Notes: generated by a model not told the origin, from the letters alone. A stretch of DNA of 64,000 nt from Lycocorax pyrrhopterus obiensis (GCA_014706295.1 JACSVZ010000037.1:4836001-4900000); one strand, 5' to 3'; shown: positions 1 through 12,615, counted from the first letter of the stretch. Program-made: numbers and translations.

Positions 1-3000
1 AATGTCCTTGTATTTCTTTCTTTCATATCTTCCTCCTCCACTCTATTGGGATTTTTTTATTATTAAAACATTTACACATTTGCTGCCACATGCAAATGCA
101 GAATAATAAACCAGGACTCTTTATACTCCAGACAAGAGCAGGAGGTCTCTCACCACTGATTTTTACCCTGTTCTCATCCCCGTTGGTTACGGGGGATGGA
201 GAGGAGGGGAATCTAAATGTTGCTGTGTTGGATCTGTTTGATGTAGGATTTTTTTCCTTAATTTTTTATGTTAAACATTTTATATTTCAGTGTTCAAATT
301 CTGGCTATCGTATTCCTCTTTGTAATTTGCTACATACCAAGCACAAAAGTAAAAGAGATGTAGAAATTTCTCCCTAAAGACAAGTTGCACTCTGTGGCAT
401 GTGAAAGCTAATTCATGAGTATTCTCTGCAGAAAGGGAATACCACAAATATGCCCAGTCTGTTCAGAGCATCTGAATTGGAGTGACAGCCCACTGAAACA
501 ATAAAGTCAGGAAATAACTATTTTTCTGGTACTCAGTACAGCCTAAGTTGTTCATGTGATATTCTTGAGTCTTAAATTTGTTTCTGAGCAGTGGATTAAT
601 ATTACAAAGAAAGAAAGTTAAGGATTAGCATTAAGTAAAAATCCTGACAGTGATCTGTCGTGAAATATCCCTGCAAAGGTGATAAAGACTGTGGACTTTT
701 AAAAATAGATGGAAAAATACAAAATAAAACCTATTTTTCTGTATAATTCAAGGAAGTTTGTTTCTTTTAACTCAGTTAATTCACCTTGGAATGGAATTTA
801 CGTGTATTTTATTTTGTATTTAATGCAGTCTGTTCTGGGTGTGTATATTCAACTCCTCTGTACAGTTTGAGAGCATTGCATGGGAAGGGGTACTGGGGGC
901 AAGTGCAATGTTCTGCCATAAGCAAACCCGTGGAGAAGGTTCTATTAGATGTTCCCGAAATTGTGAAATATTATTGTCTCCTGTTCTGTGCTTTTAGAGA
1001 GCTTGTTACTCAGAAGTTTGCTCTTTTGTTCATTGACAGTGACTCTCTCCTGATTCCTCTTTTAATAAATTTAAGTGAATTTAATGCTGGCAGAAAGCAG
1101 CAGAGTCTCAGCATTCAGAGGACACAGCAGGGACGTTATGCTGTGTGCTTTTTCTGTAAGTCTTGTAATCAGACCTAATCTGAGGGCCCTGCTGCTGGGG
1201 GCTTGACTAATCTATTTATTCAGCTCCCATCTCCTTTTCTGAGCCCGTCAAGGTGTGCAGTGGGTACTTGCCTTTCCAGCAACCATCTTGTCAATGTGGT
1301 CGCTTTCCCAGCCGAGGGACAGGGGTGATGGCTTTGAGAGAAGAGTTTCTGGTAAAGCACAACTGTAGAGGTAAATCCAGATATTCTTACATGCAGAAAT
1401 AATTCAAACAACATTTCTGCTCACATTGTGGTGAGTACAGAATGAATGTCTCAGATCAAAGAATATCTTCATAGGCTTTCCAGCATTTCCTGCATGTGCA
1501 GTTGTTGCTGTAGTTTCTACTGCAGAAAGAAGTTTGCTATTCTAGCAAGAAACACTCTATGTGTTTTACAACACCAACAACAAAGTCAAGCATTTGGTCT
1601 AAAGATCCAAAAGCCCAGGAAATGCATCTCTGGGGTTCCTTGTCAATTTGGGACCTAATGAAATATAGAAAATACTCAATAAAAGCACCCTTATTACTTT
1701 AAATGTTTAAATGTGGAGTTTTTAGCCATCAGGTTAATGTTTTTGTATCTTTTTTTGATTTGATTTTGAGCACTTTTCCAGGTATCTCTGCCACTTGAGC
1801 ACTAATTGGATTTCCACAGATAAACGGTGCTAGCTGCAGCCCTTACATCACTGTGTTTTTACTTCATCATCATTTTATTTGTTTTTACTGTAAAGGTTAA
1901 TAAATCTTGGTGTGTTTAGAGTATGAAACGAGGCAGGCAGGCAAAGAACTGCAATGTGAAGGGGTGAAGTTTTATATGCTGCTTTCTCAAGTCAGGGTTG
2001 GGAGGAGGAGCAGCTGCCCTTTGTGGTGGTTCTAATGGGCTGCTGGGTGTGTTAGTCACCCAGGGAGTGATCCATAATCCTTAAGATAAAAAGCGTTGAT
2101 CTCTCCACTAGTTCTCAGACAGAGCTGTAAGGCATTGGAATTGGGTTACCATTGATTTAGGGTGGGGAGAAGACTGTGTAGTGTGGGTCTGCTTAAAAAG
2201 GGATATGTGGGATTTATTTAGCTTATTTAATTTTTTAAAGAATATTGGAAGCTTTTCAGTGCAAGTGTGCCAGAGTTCCCTGTGGATTCTCAAGGAAGTT
2301 AATATAGTACTTGCCAGTATTTTAGGGAAGAACTTACTGAATGGCAGATTTTAGTCAAAGTTTAGGCCGTAAATAAATTTCTGTGAGAATTTATCGAGGT
2401 CCCAGATGTTTGCTGTCTCATTCATTCGTTCAGGAAAGTGTGTATTTTATATCTTTCTCATGGTTTCCTGGGAAGGTGAGCTTGACTTCCTACCACAGCA
2501 GAGGTTTTCCAGCCACAAAGGCAGTGTAGAAGCCCTTTTTGGCCCTAGAGGGATTGAAACTAGTGCATTTCAAACACCAAATTTTGGACTTTGTGGCTTG
2601 ATAGAAATCGATTGGCCAGCCTGTACGTGAGCCAAAGCAGCATTAAAGACCGAATGTACTTTTTTTCTGTTACAAAGATATAAAAATGCTTTGTAGCTCC
2701 TTTGGATCAGGTGCAGACTCCTGAGAAAACTGCATTACAGCCTCGGGTTTCCAGTTGTTCCAGTCTGTAGCAGCAGTGGCCGTTCTTCCCTCGGTGTTAA
2801 TTCCCTGCTGTGGACCCAGATTTCAGAGAGATTGTTGATGCTTTCTGCAGCATTTGTCAAGGAAATGGCTGCTTTCTTTTTTTTTCCTGAAGTGAGTAAT
2901 TGTTTATTAATTTTTCAGCACATAAAGAGCATAATTATAATAGTCCCTGACATGTGCTGGCTGTGCCAAGGTTTAAGAAAAATAAAACCCAGTGGAAGTG

Positions 3001-3720
3001 CTGTTTTGAACCATCTCTGATTTTTCAGGCCTTCCTGCTGAGGACCCAAATTTCTGTGTAGGAATTTGGGACAAGCACACAGGCATCAGTTTAATTGTCT
3101 GTAGAACTACTTCTCTTGGATGTTTTAACTCAGTTTAGGACGGTGGGATCTTACTCAGATGTTTCGAGAAAGAAGAGTGGGTGATCAGTATGCTGGATTT
3201 TTTGGTACATGCAATTTTTTGGTATGCACAGTGCTGTATAGGTTGAGCAGCATCCTGGATTTGTCTTGACACTTATATGCTTTGTTTCTTTAAGCAGTGA
3301 ATGTAACATCCATGAAAAATGCTAGATTGACCCCAGGGGAAAATGAAGTGGGCCCATTGTTTGCAGAATATTTATGGTCTGGACAGCTACTGTGGAAATG
3401 TTCCTCATGTTTGCCATTTTACTGTGTTTCACCCCTGTTACAGAAGAAGCAACCTAAGAGTCGACAAGGAAACTCACTTGCTTTTGAGGCTGGTCATGCA
3501 AGTTGCTAGACTTGAAGGAGGAATTGTGTGATGTGAGCTTCATTCTGCTGAGAACTGGACAAAGACAAGGGACGCAGCTGCTTTTGAATCTATAAAATTA
3601 TTCCACTTGCAATCCCCACAGACGGGGCAGCTCTGGCCAATCAGGCTTCTTGCCCCTTACTTTGTTTTTCCCTTAATGGGGCAATTAACAGCAGGAACAA
3701 AGTGCATGGTCTGCTCAGTC

Positions 3721-3857
3721 TTTATTATTATTTGTGTTGTAATAAATGTCGAGGAGGCCAGTTGCAGATCAGCACCAGGCACGGTGCAAGTGCAGAGGAA
3801 AAGGACCATTCTTGTCCCAAAGAGCTCTAAGTCAAAAAAAAAAAAAAAAAAAAAAAA
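3721..3857 (+). mobile_element. Old A-tailed SINE-like fragment
   Basis: The segment starts with TTTATTATTATTTGTGTTGT and passes through CCAAAGAGCTCTAAGTC. It ends in an uninterrupted run of 24 A at 3834-3857. The order of these blocks resembles an old repeat common in reptile and bird genomes, in which TTATTATTTGTATT leads and CCAAAGAGCTTACAATCTA trails. I know that pattern only from memory and do not assign a family name. The pure A run could be a retroposon tail or an independent microsatellite expansion. No target-site duplication was identified. Confidence 0.45.
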
Positions 3858-6800
3858 TCTCCAAAAAGGTTTTCCAGTGTTTTAAGTCCTTCTCCTTTTG
3901 CTGTTTCTTCCCAACTGCTGTGGTTTGCATGATTTATTGTGCACCTGTCACAATTTCCAGTTTCTTTAATGTTTTCAACATGAAACCTTTTGTTTGTTAG
4001 AATCTGGTGATCCAGATAGTTTCCTCCAGTTTCTCCTGTATTTATTCCATCATTCAGATCTTCCTTGTCCTAACGTCATCACAGCCCCCTGACTTCAGCC
4101 CTAATTGTTTGGGGCTTTATCGATAAATTCATTCTCTAATCTACATTTCCTATGATTTAAAAATTCTATGAAATGGGGTTCTTGAAATAGGAGGTTTGAG
4201 GAATAATAACTTGCTGGTTTTTCTTGTCATTTGAGTCTTTTCAGTCTAAAACATCTTTATAGCTTCTCCTGCAGATGGGTTCTACTTTTGATCCTCTTGG
4301 ACTAAATCTAAAGCATTGTATTACTGGTTCTGTCCAGGCCCTTGACTGTGGAATTAGAAGGATCTAAGTAAGTGTGAACAATGATCCTGTTCTGGTGTGT
4401 CTCTGATTGGTTCAGCCTTCTGGAGTCTCCCATTCAATAGCGATTTTAAGTAGTTGGGCACAATTGTTAGGTGTGACACAGACTTCTATCCTCACATCAT
4501 TCTCCAGCTCCCTAACATGTCAGTGAACATCCTGCAGTCCTTGTCTGCCCTGCAGTTAAAAGAATGAAAATGTAATAAATTACAGCTTCATTGGTTTTTA
4601 CATTCTACACATGTGAAGGGAACTGGGTAAAAGGGATTTCTTTTGAAAGCTGCTGTATTTGAGCTCCTCAGTAATGGCCACATGGATAGACAGAGGAGTG
4701 AGGAAGGTGAGTTGGAGGTGCTGTCATCTGCTCCCCTGGAACCTGGATCATGCATTTTTTTTCGGTTGTGGAGCCAGGGACTGATCTAGTTCTGCTGTAG
4801 TGAGCATCTTGAATGCTAGGTCGTTACATTCCTTTGGAGTGATTGAGCTCAAACAGCTTGGCACTTGCATTAGTTTTACAGCACAGTCCCAGTGATCCCT
4901 AAGTTCCCTCCTATAAGAAGGGAGAAGCAAGTTGTGGAAATTGGGTACGGTCATGGAAAGTTACAAAAAGCAGATTCTCTTTCCTAAGTTTTGCCCTTCT
5001 GTCTGGCATCTTTCTTAGGTCCCGTGGAATCAGTTCAGTGACCTTGTCATGACTGCTCCCACCTGGGGAGCCCGCTCCCTCACCTGTGGTGTGAGATACG
5101 AGCTCTCTAGTCCGTGTCTTATCCTCGGGATCCCGGGCGTTCAGCGCTGGGGTTATTGCCATTTTCATGTAAACAGAACTTCAAATAACTTGCTGCCAGT
5201 TGGATTGCAGGCGATATCCCCCCGCACCCCCACCGTGCTCATCTCGCTGCAATTCCTTCTTTGGTGGTACTGGGGATTACAGGGAGCTTGCAACTTCAGC
5301 TTAGGCAGAAGTACAAAAACGGGATTTTTAAAGTTTATTCTCCCTCCGAAAGTAAGATGATTTCTCTTCAATAAAAAGTTAAAATGTTTGAACTCTAGAA
5401 AAAAGGTTCATGCTGCTTACTGGTTAAATTTATTATGGCTGCATTATGAGTTTAATACATTTAGTTTGCTCTTCTGCTCATATTTCTTATAAGATATTTT
5501 TCCAGCATTTATCACTTCCCTGTAACAGTTTTTATTGTGTTAAGCCTGATGTTATGAAGTCTCATTTGGAGGTGTATTTCTGAAATAAAAAAATACATAG
5601 CTAGCACATTTTCTCTGCAAATAAAAATAGTTACTGTACGTTTCTTTTAATGTACGTGTAAAAGTTTCTGGTTCTTTTAAGTTTTTTGCTTGAATATTAT
5701 TCCTCTTAAAAAGACAGGAATTTTGTCAAGTTGTTCACTGTGTTCTCAGTCGAATTATAAAAAACTGAAGATGACAGATAATTCACTTTGAAAGGTGACT
5801 ACTACACAGACGAAGTTGCTACTTTTCATAAGCGTTTTTACTCCATATATCAATGTGTTTTAAGAGAGACTTGAGTCAATAATACCATGCTTTAGAATTC
5901 CCTAAATACATATTTACACAATAGACCTTAAAATATATTAGTCTATCATGTCAGCTCCTGTACACTTCTATCTGGGATGTTTTATGTCCTTAACATATGA
6001 TACAATAAAACTTTATTTTAGATAGCATTTTTCATACAAATTGTATCCTAAAACGCGCTCTGGGGTTAAACGAGACTTTCACAAGGTTAAAATTAAAAAA
6101 AAAGCTGAAGGGTGCAGGAAAATTAAGGGCTTTGCATGGGATTTCAGTATTTAATTGAACAAAGGGAATCTGAGTGGAGAATACCCTGAGCTGAGAGCCT
6201 GTAAGTGTGATTGGAGCTGCAGAGCAGGATCCCGGGAAGTGGTGAGGTTATGTGAGGAAAGGCTTATTCTGTGTGAATGAAGGAGGTGGAAAGGTCACGC
6301 CTTCAGGAGCAGCTGGAGGAAGTGTGGAGTAGCTCGTGGAACAAAGAAGTTGAAAGCAGGGACTATGTGGAGTCACTTCTTTGTAGTGGGAATAGCAGAA
6401 TAAATGAGGGGAAAGTATGTTGAAGGGGAGGAAGGCAGCCGAGAGCGTGGTGTGCCAGCTGAGCTGCAGGGTGGGATGGATGGGAACAGGGTGGCAGAAC
6501 ACCGGGGATCTCAGCTGCTCCATCGCTGCTCGCTCCAGCCTGGCCCCAGCGCTCTGCAGGCACAACACACTGACAGCTCACATGGGTTTTTTTCTGGCTT
6601 TTATAATTTTTTTAAAATTTTTTTTTGGTCACCCTATTCATGTAAATTAAGTAAGGCTTTTTTGTATGTGATAATTATAGATAAATGTATTTAAAGTAGA
6701 TCTGGATTTTGTAGTCCTCAGGAAAAAGAGGAAGAGCAATTTTTCCCCCCGTCCCTGTCATGTGTTCGTTTTAATGAGCAATTTTAAAAAATTGAAAATA

Positions 6801-6943
6801 AAAGAGGAAAATGAATAGGTGTTGAACCAGCCTGTGATATGTAAATGCCAACTAGTAATTACCTAAAACCTCAATTTTCTTTCTGTTTCATCTTGCAAAA
6901 CATTTCATTTCCACTGAGTGAAAACACTTAATTTGGGGCTCTG

Positions 6944-7062
6944 ACGGCGGGAGCGGGGCGGCGGCTGCGCCGCCAGGGGGCGCGCGGGGTCCGCGCGCGG
7001 CCCGGCTCGGGGGAGCCGCTGAGGGAGCGCCGGGGCCGCGGGGCCTCGTCCGCGCAGGGCCG
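6944..7062. promoter_or_regulatory. CpG-dense intronic block with CTCF-like motif
   Basis: About 120 bp contain roughly 25 CpG dinucleotides inside an otherwise AT-rich, CpG-poor intron, so this is a very small CpG island. At 6970-6983 the sequence CCGCCAGGGGGCGC closely matches the core consensus of the insulator protein CTCF. The block abuts the 3' end of a minus-strand CR1 fragment. No TATA box, initiator or downstream first exon was recognised. A CTCF site, a small enhancer or alternative promoter, or unmethylated GC-rich repeat DNA are all possible. Function is inferred from composition and one motif only. Confidence 0.45.
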
Positions 7063-7440
7063 GGGTGGAAAAGAGCTCCGGGACCCTCGAGTCCGGCCTC
7101 TGACCCAGCACTGCCTTGCAACTAGACCGGAGCACTGAGTGCCACGTCCGGTCTTTCCCTGAACGCCTTCAGGCACGGTGACTCTACCACCTTCCTGGGC
7201 AGCCCCTTCCGATGTCTAATCACCCTGTGAAGAAATTTTTCCTGGTGTCCAACCTGAACATCCCCAGATGCAGCTGAGGACTATGTCCTCTTGTCCTGTC
7301 GCTTGTTTTCTGAGAGAAGAGCCCAAATCCCACCTGGCTACAACCTCTTGACTGGGACTTGTAGAGAGCAAAAAGGTCCCCCCGAACCTCCTTTTCTCCA
7401 GGCTGAGTGGGACCCATGACAGGGGCATGGCCGGGACCAG
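7063..7440 (-). mobile_element. CR1 LINE, 5'-truncated 3'-end fragment
   Basis: Read on the minus strand, this matches the 3' region of avian CR1 in order: a block like GGCTGCCCAGGAAGGTGGTA, then the distal GGACTCGAGGG and CTTTTCCACC blocks. Upstream in CR1 sense are the segments around CTCTACAAGT and GGTTGTAGCCAGGTGGGATT. On the + strand the complementary landmarks are CCTGGGCAGCCCCTTCCGAT (7195-7214), GTGAAGAAATTTTTCCTGGT (7227-7246) and TTTTCTCCAGGCTGAGTGGG (7391-7410). Only the last 0.38 kb of the element remains, with no intact reverse transcriptase. The usual terminal octamer repeat is missing or unrecognisable. Substitutions relative to remembered CR1 suggest an old insertion. Confidence 0.85.
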
Positions 7441-7534
7441 TTTCTCACCCTTCGTGTGGGTGCCTCCGAGTTAGGTGTCATTCATAGTCCGAGTTCCCAG
7501 TACCTAGGATTTTCCCTTTTTGGTCTTGTATTGC

Positions 7535-7720
7535 TGTTTTTGGTTGGTTTTCTTTTTGTTTGTTGGTTTGGTTTTTTGTGTGTGTGTGTTTGGATTTTTT
7601 TTTGTTGTTTTTTTTGGGGGGGGGATTTTTTGTTTTGTTTGGGTTTTTTGTTTGGTTTTTTTGGGTTTTTTTTGTTTTGTTTGTTGGTTTGGGTTTTTTT
7701 GATTTAGTTTGGTTTTTTTG
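7535..7720 (+). repeat. T/G-rich low-complexity tract
   Basis: Nearly all bases are T or G, in irregular units such as GTTTTTTTGG and TTTGTTTTG. The tract includes a short GT microsatellite near 7578-7590 and a run of nine G at 7616-7624. It is in PEX14 transcript sense, so the pre-mRNA would carry a U/G-rich tract. The F/G/V-rich open frames here are translations of this simple sequence and are not genes. Confidence 0.9.
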
Positions 7721-10700
7721 GCTGCTATTCTGTATTCTCTTAGTTCCAGGTTCTGCATCTCAGATATGGCTCAAAGCGTGTTTCTTCCCTGCCTTTGTTC
7801 CCATGAATCTTGCTTTTCTGCCTCCCATGAATCTTGCTTTAAATTGTATTTTTTTTTCCCCCTTGCTGTTTTACATGAGGGCTTTGTCATTGGTGTTACA
7901 ACATTTTTAAACTTTTCTCCATCCAACTTTGAGATCTGCCAAACTTTGTAGGTTTTTAGGTTATCTCTCAACCGAAATAATTCCTGGGGGTCTGTATGTT
8001 TTCATATAAATCTCGATGAAATCACAGGAGCTTTAAAGTGTTCCCCCTCCCCTGACTGACCTGCAGTTAATTCCTTTACAAATGACAAGTGTTTTCTGTG
8101 AAACACGAATTTCACGTGAATCCTGGGGTGCAGATCACTGAACTGGGACAAGGCTTGTCCTGGAGGAGGAGCAGTGCTGGAGTGGTGTCCCAGGCCCAGC
8201 TGGGCGGGAGCGCCGCTGGGATTCGGGAGCGGTGCCTCCTTAGTGAGATATATGGCTTCATAATTAGCCCCTTGCATTTTTTCCGAGTGCTGGCATCAGC
8301 GTTCTATGATGTGTTTCCCTGATTAACAGCTGCTTTGCAACTATTTCCGTGTGCCACCGATAACCATATTTGTCAAGTTAGTCGTGGCAGGGCACTGATT
8401 TCTTACTAAAACATAGCATTTCTGTTGCAAGGGGTTTTCTTGTTCACTGTTGTGCCAGGCTTTTAAGTCAGCCCTTGTTAAAACGTAAGTTGGCTTTAGC
8501 CTGATGCTTGTTAACAGGATTCTGGGTATCTCCTTTAGAGTAGGAGTGCAGAAACCTTTCACAGACAATTTAATCTTCCGAGCCTTGCAAACATACAGCC
8601 GTACACTGAGGGGGTGTTGCTGTAGGCTAATATATTGATCAGTTCCATTTGCCCTATAGCTGTGGCCTTCTGCTCTGGCTGAAATAGGTTGAGTGTTTGT
8701 TGATACTGCCATATTATTATTTTTTAATACACTGGAAAAAAATTAATTCCAACTTCTTTTACATACGTCATGTATATTGCCAGTGTTGATTGCTTCCGCA
8801 CATGTAATGTAAACTGTCTGTGCATAGTTCATGGCCTGGGCCGCCTCTGCTTAATGAAAAGAAGTGTTGCTTTTAAACAGATACAGATCCACTCAGAAAG
8901 ACAAAATACCATCCCTTGCAACGTATAATTCAGACCCAACCTTTACATCACAGGTCATCTCAAAGTCTCAGTCTATCAACAAATGCTGTTTAGTAATAAC
9001 CTACAGAGGGTTCCCAGTATTAGGAAATCTATTAGAGCTCTTACAGGCTGTGCTCCCGGTGGCTTTTGAGTCTGTTTTCCATGCGGAACTCTCTTACCAA
9101 ATCCTGTGGAACTTTTATTGATGAAGATATTTTACATTTCTGTTAATTTTTTTTTTTTGAGTTGGTAGAAAATAGGCATTTGCCACAGTATTTTAAATTT
9201 CATGGTTTATGTTTTTAATGCAGGCAACTGATAAAGTAGCTTAGATTGCTTTATTGGAAACCCTGCAGCTTTGAGCACAATAAGAAATAAGGCTGTCTTT
9301 ATCTTCCCCATTAACACAAAAGGGAGGGAAATTAGGAATGAGGGGACCTTGGCTGTAACGTCCAAGTGCTGTGCTTCGGCCCAGAATTTTGCCAGCCTGC
9401 TGCTCTCCCGTAGCATCTGCAATAAAGTTCCTGTCTTTATTTTATATCTTTGACATTGAAGCAGAATATTTGGCCTGAATTTATGTCATTTGTCCAGTTG
9501 CAAATATATTCTATGAGTAGTGACATTGATCTTTTAATTGGAAAATCAAACCGTAGGACAAGACCTGCTGCAGGATTCCACCCATCTCCACCCAGTCAGA
9601 AAGATGTCTTTGTGGATCCTGTCACTGCAGGAGAGGTGGTGGTGGGAAAGCAAGTTCATGGAATTGACTGGCTTTTAAAAGCCAAATACACTATCCTTCT
9701 TTAATACAAATATGTACCTGATGCATTAGATAAAGCCAGTGTGCTCGACAGTGCTTCTTGGCAATCTAAGAATCAAAGCAGTGATACAATACTCATTATT
9801 TGGCAGTGTCCTAATACCATAAAAATTTGGAGAAGTGTTACAAATGCTACAGAAATAGTATGGAGCAATGTTAGCAGCTGAGTCAGAGTGCTATTTGCCA
9901 CATGATTTTTTTGGCTATACACAGGACTGCAAGTCTTCTCATCTTCCTCCTCCTTTTTCTGTTGTTTAAATTATGGAGTGCAGTTGCTCTTGTTTGTGCA
10001 AAGAAAATGATCCATAGAAGGTAGGGAAATTCTTGTGTATGTTTGTTGAAAATATTGGCATTTTGACATGGCCAAAATTGCTTCATAAGTTGCTCGTGTA
10101 TACAAGATGAATTATAAAAATGAAGACATTTCAGCTCAGCCTATAGGACAAATGTTCAGAGGTAAATGCAAACACAGCATCAGAAACGTGGGATTACCAG
10201 AGGGAGGAATACATGCCCAGGATTCTTTTTATGGAGTTGGTTGTTGCTTGTAATTTCATTTTGTTTTAAGATTAAAAAGACTGCAAATAATGGAGGAAGT
10301 AATGCAGGGCAGAGACAAAATAGAAGTTTATTTTGGAGTGAAATTTACTACTGAAATGTTTACATTTTTATAAGGCAAAAATAAGCTTTAATAAAGGGTT
10401 AGAATCAATGAAATGTTCACATGGTTGTGATTGGAATAGCACAATGCAAAATACTGCTTATTTCTTACAGGTTTTGTAATACTTAAAAATTGATAATTAA
10501 ATAGAAGAGCTTGCAGAACTGCAAGTCTGCAGGCCGTTCGTGTATCTCACTAAATGTGGGAGGGAGTGTTAAGGAGCATCTGAAGACACAAACAACTAAT
10601 TATTGTTAGGAGGAGAGTGGCTTTGATATGTTCACGTGTCTGTCGGTCTGCTCATTTGGGCATCTTTCTTATTCAGCATATTATCTTAAGGTTATTAGTT

Positions 10701-12341
10701 TGGGCGCTTTATATTTCTGCATCTGGCACAGCAATATCAGCACAGTTTAAATCTGCGATTTGCCTGTCACCTGCATTTCAGCTGGAGACAGATCAAGTGC
10801 ACATAAATGAAGCCAAAGTGTACTTTATGTGGGGTGTTTTGCTCTACTGTTTTGTGGTTCAAAATTACTGAATGTAAACTTAAGGAAAAAATGCAGGAAA
10901 ACAAGAAAATGAAAGGAATTAAAAATACCCCATTCATTTTATCCTCCCAACTTTGAAGTGTGCTGGGACTTTGTCAAATTCCCGTTAAAATAAATATGTC
11001 AATTTCATCTCTCTTCCAAATTCATTTATCATGCTTTTTTAAAAGGTGTTTTCTGCTTTACCTGATGTTTAAATTGGATTCGCTCGTTTATGCTGTTCTT
11101 TGCTGTATCCCCCATGTTTTTCTTAAATGAATTAGTAATGACAGCGTACTCCATCATACCCTCTCTACAGCCACTTTAAGGGAAGCCTGGTGATCTAAAC
11201 CTTTTAACCTATTAAAGATGATTTTCCCCAATTGAATCAGACCCACCACAGGTGTAATAACTAATCATTTAAACTACACCTGCTATTATGTATTTTTAAG
11301 CCATTATGCATGTTGGATAGATGATAATTCATGTTTATTGCATTGTCCAATGGATCCGTTTTGCCTACACTAGCCTGATTAATGTATTTAAAGAAATAAG
11401 AGATGCAATTTAAAAGAAAAAAACATTGATGGAATGCACTGAGGAGTACATTGAAAGTGCCATTAAACCCATCAGAACTTTGCTCTCTGACCAGAAACGC
11501 ATATTTGAAGCGTTTGATTCAAACACAAAGTGAAACTTAGTGATTTCAGGAGTGATGCTGTATTTTCCCTTCTTTTTCTGCTGTCAAAGTTTTGGAAACC
11601 TTTTTGGAACTGAATTCCAGAAACTGTATTTTAAGATAAACTCTTAAAGACCTGCGTAGCATGGGTCTAGCATATTAGGATGGTTAATTTTAGCTCGAGA
11701 GAAGGGAAGTAATCTCTTCCACTAGTTCACAGGAATGTGCTGTTAGCATATTATTCTTCATGATGCCACAATCAGAACAGATGTCTTTGTATAAAAGTAG
11801 AGCGAATCACTGGTGCAATAACATGTAATAATGTGTGTAACAATATAGGGCAGTATGTGGAAAGTGAAACTACCATATGAAGAAAAAAAAATCAAGTACC
11901 TTTCACTGGCACTCAATGGAAATGTAAAAATCTAGTGCTGTTGTTGTTGATGCCATTGAGTATTATCCCAGACTTTACCCTTTGCTTGGCTAAGTGCTCT
12001 GTTTTAGGTGCTCTGTCACCTTAAAGAAGGATGTAGAAGTCAGTCTGTAGACAAAAGTAATCTGTGGCTTTTGCTGGTGTGGACTATAAATTTAACTACT
12101 TGCCTACCCATTTGTGTCATTCAAAGTGACTTTTTTGATATTTTGTTACATGATCCAAAGCATGTTAAGTCGCTTCTTCTCTAGTCATGAGAAGCTGAGG
12201 TTTATTTATTGCTTTTGGTAAATTAGAATGATGGCAGAAAAGACCTTAATCTCTTAGAATCTGCAGGGAGCTTGAAGTCAGATAGAAAGGAAGCATTCTT
12301 ACAATAAGCCAACTGTTACAGATCACATGCATTGACTCAAA

Positions 12342-12396
12342 GTTGGCTTTAACTGTGGCTTAACTAAGGTTGGCTTTAACTAAGTTGGCTTAACTA
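12342..12396. repeat. Four-copy 13-15 bp tandem repeat
   Basis: Four imperfect head-to-tail copies of a unit like GTTGGCTTTAACTAAG lie about 340 bp upstream of PEX14 exon 3. Copies start near 12342, 12355, 12369 and 12384 and differ by small indels. Nothing indicates a function beyond local slippage. Confidence 0.85.
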
Positions 12397-12584
12397 GTAA
12401 TAGATACATAAAAAACCCACAATATACATAACAGAAACACCTAAGAATCTTAATGGAGCATTTTGTACAGGTAGAGCTGCTCCAAAAGTAATTCAACAAG
12501 AAACTTCTAGGTTAAAGCACCATAATTTTGCTGTCTGTTTAGAGTTAAACCACAAGCTCTGATACTTGTTGAACCATTTCTGAA

Positions 12585-12615
12585 AGTTGGTGTTGGCTTC
12601 AGACCAACACCAACT
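12585..12615. repeat. Perfect inverted repeat (12-bp stem, 7-nt loop)
   Basis: AGTTGGTGTTGG at 12585-12596 is followed by the loop CTTCAGA and its exact reverse complement CCAACACCAACT at 12604-12615. It lies 123 bp before PEX14 exon 3. The pre-mRNA could form a stable hairpin upstream of the acceptor. Confidence 0.9.

Noticed and set aside
7456..7910. Phe/Gly/Val-rich 'membrane protein' open frames
   Set aside because: They are translations of the T/G low-complexity tract.
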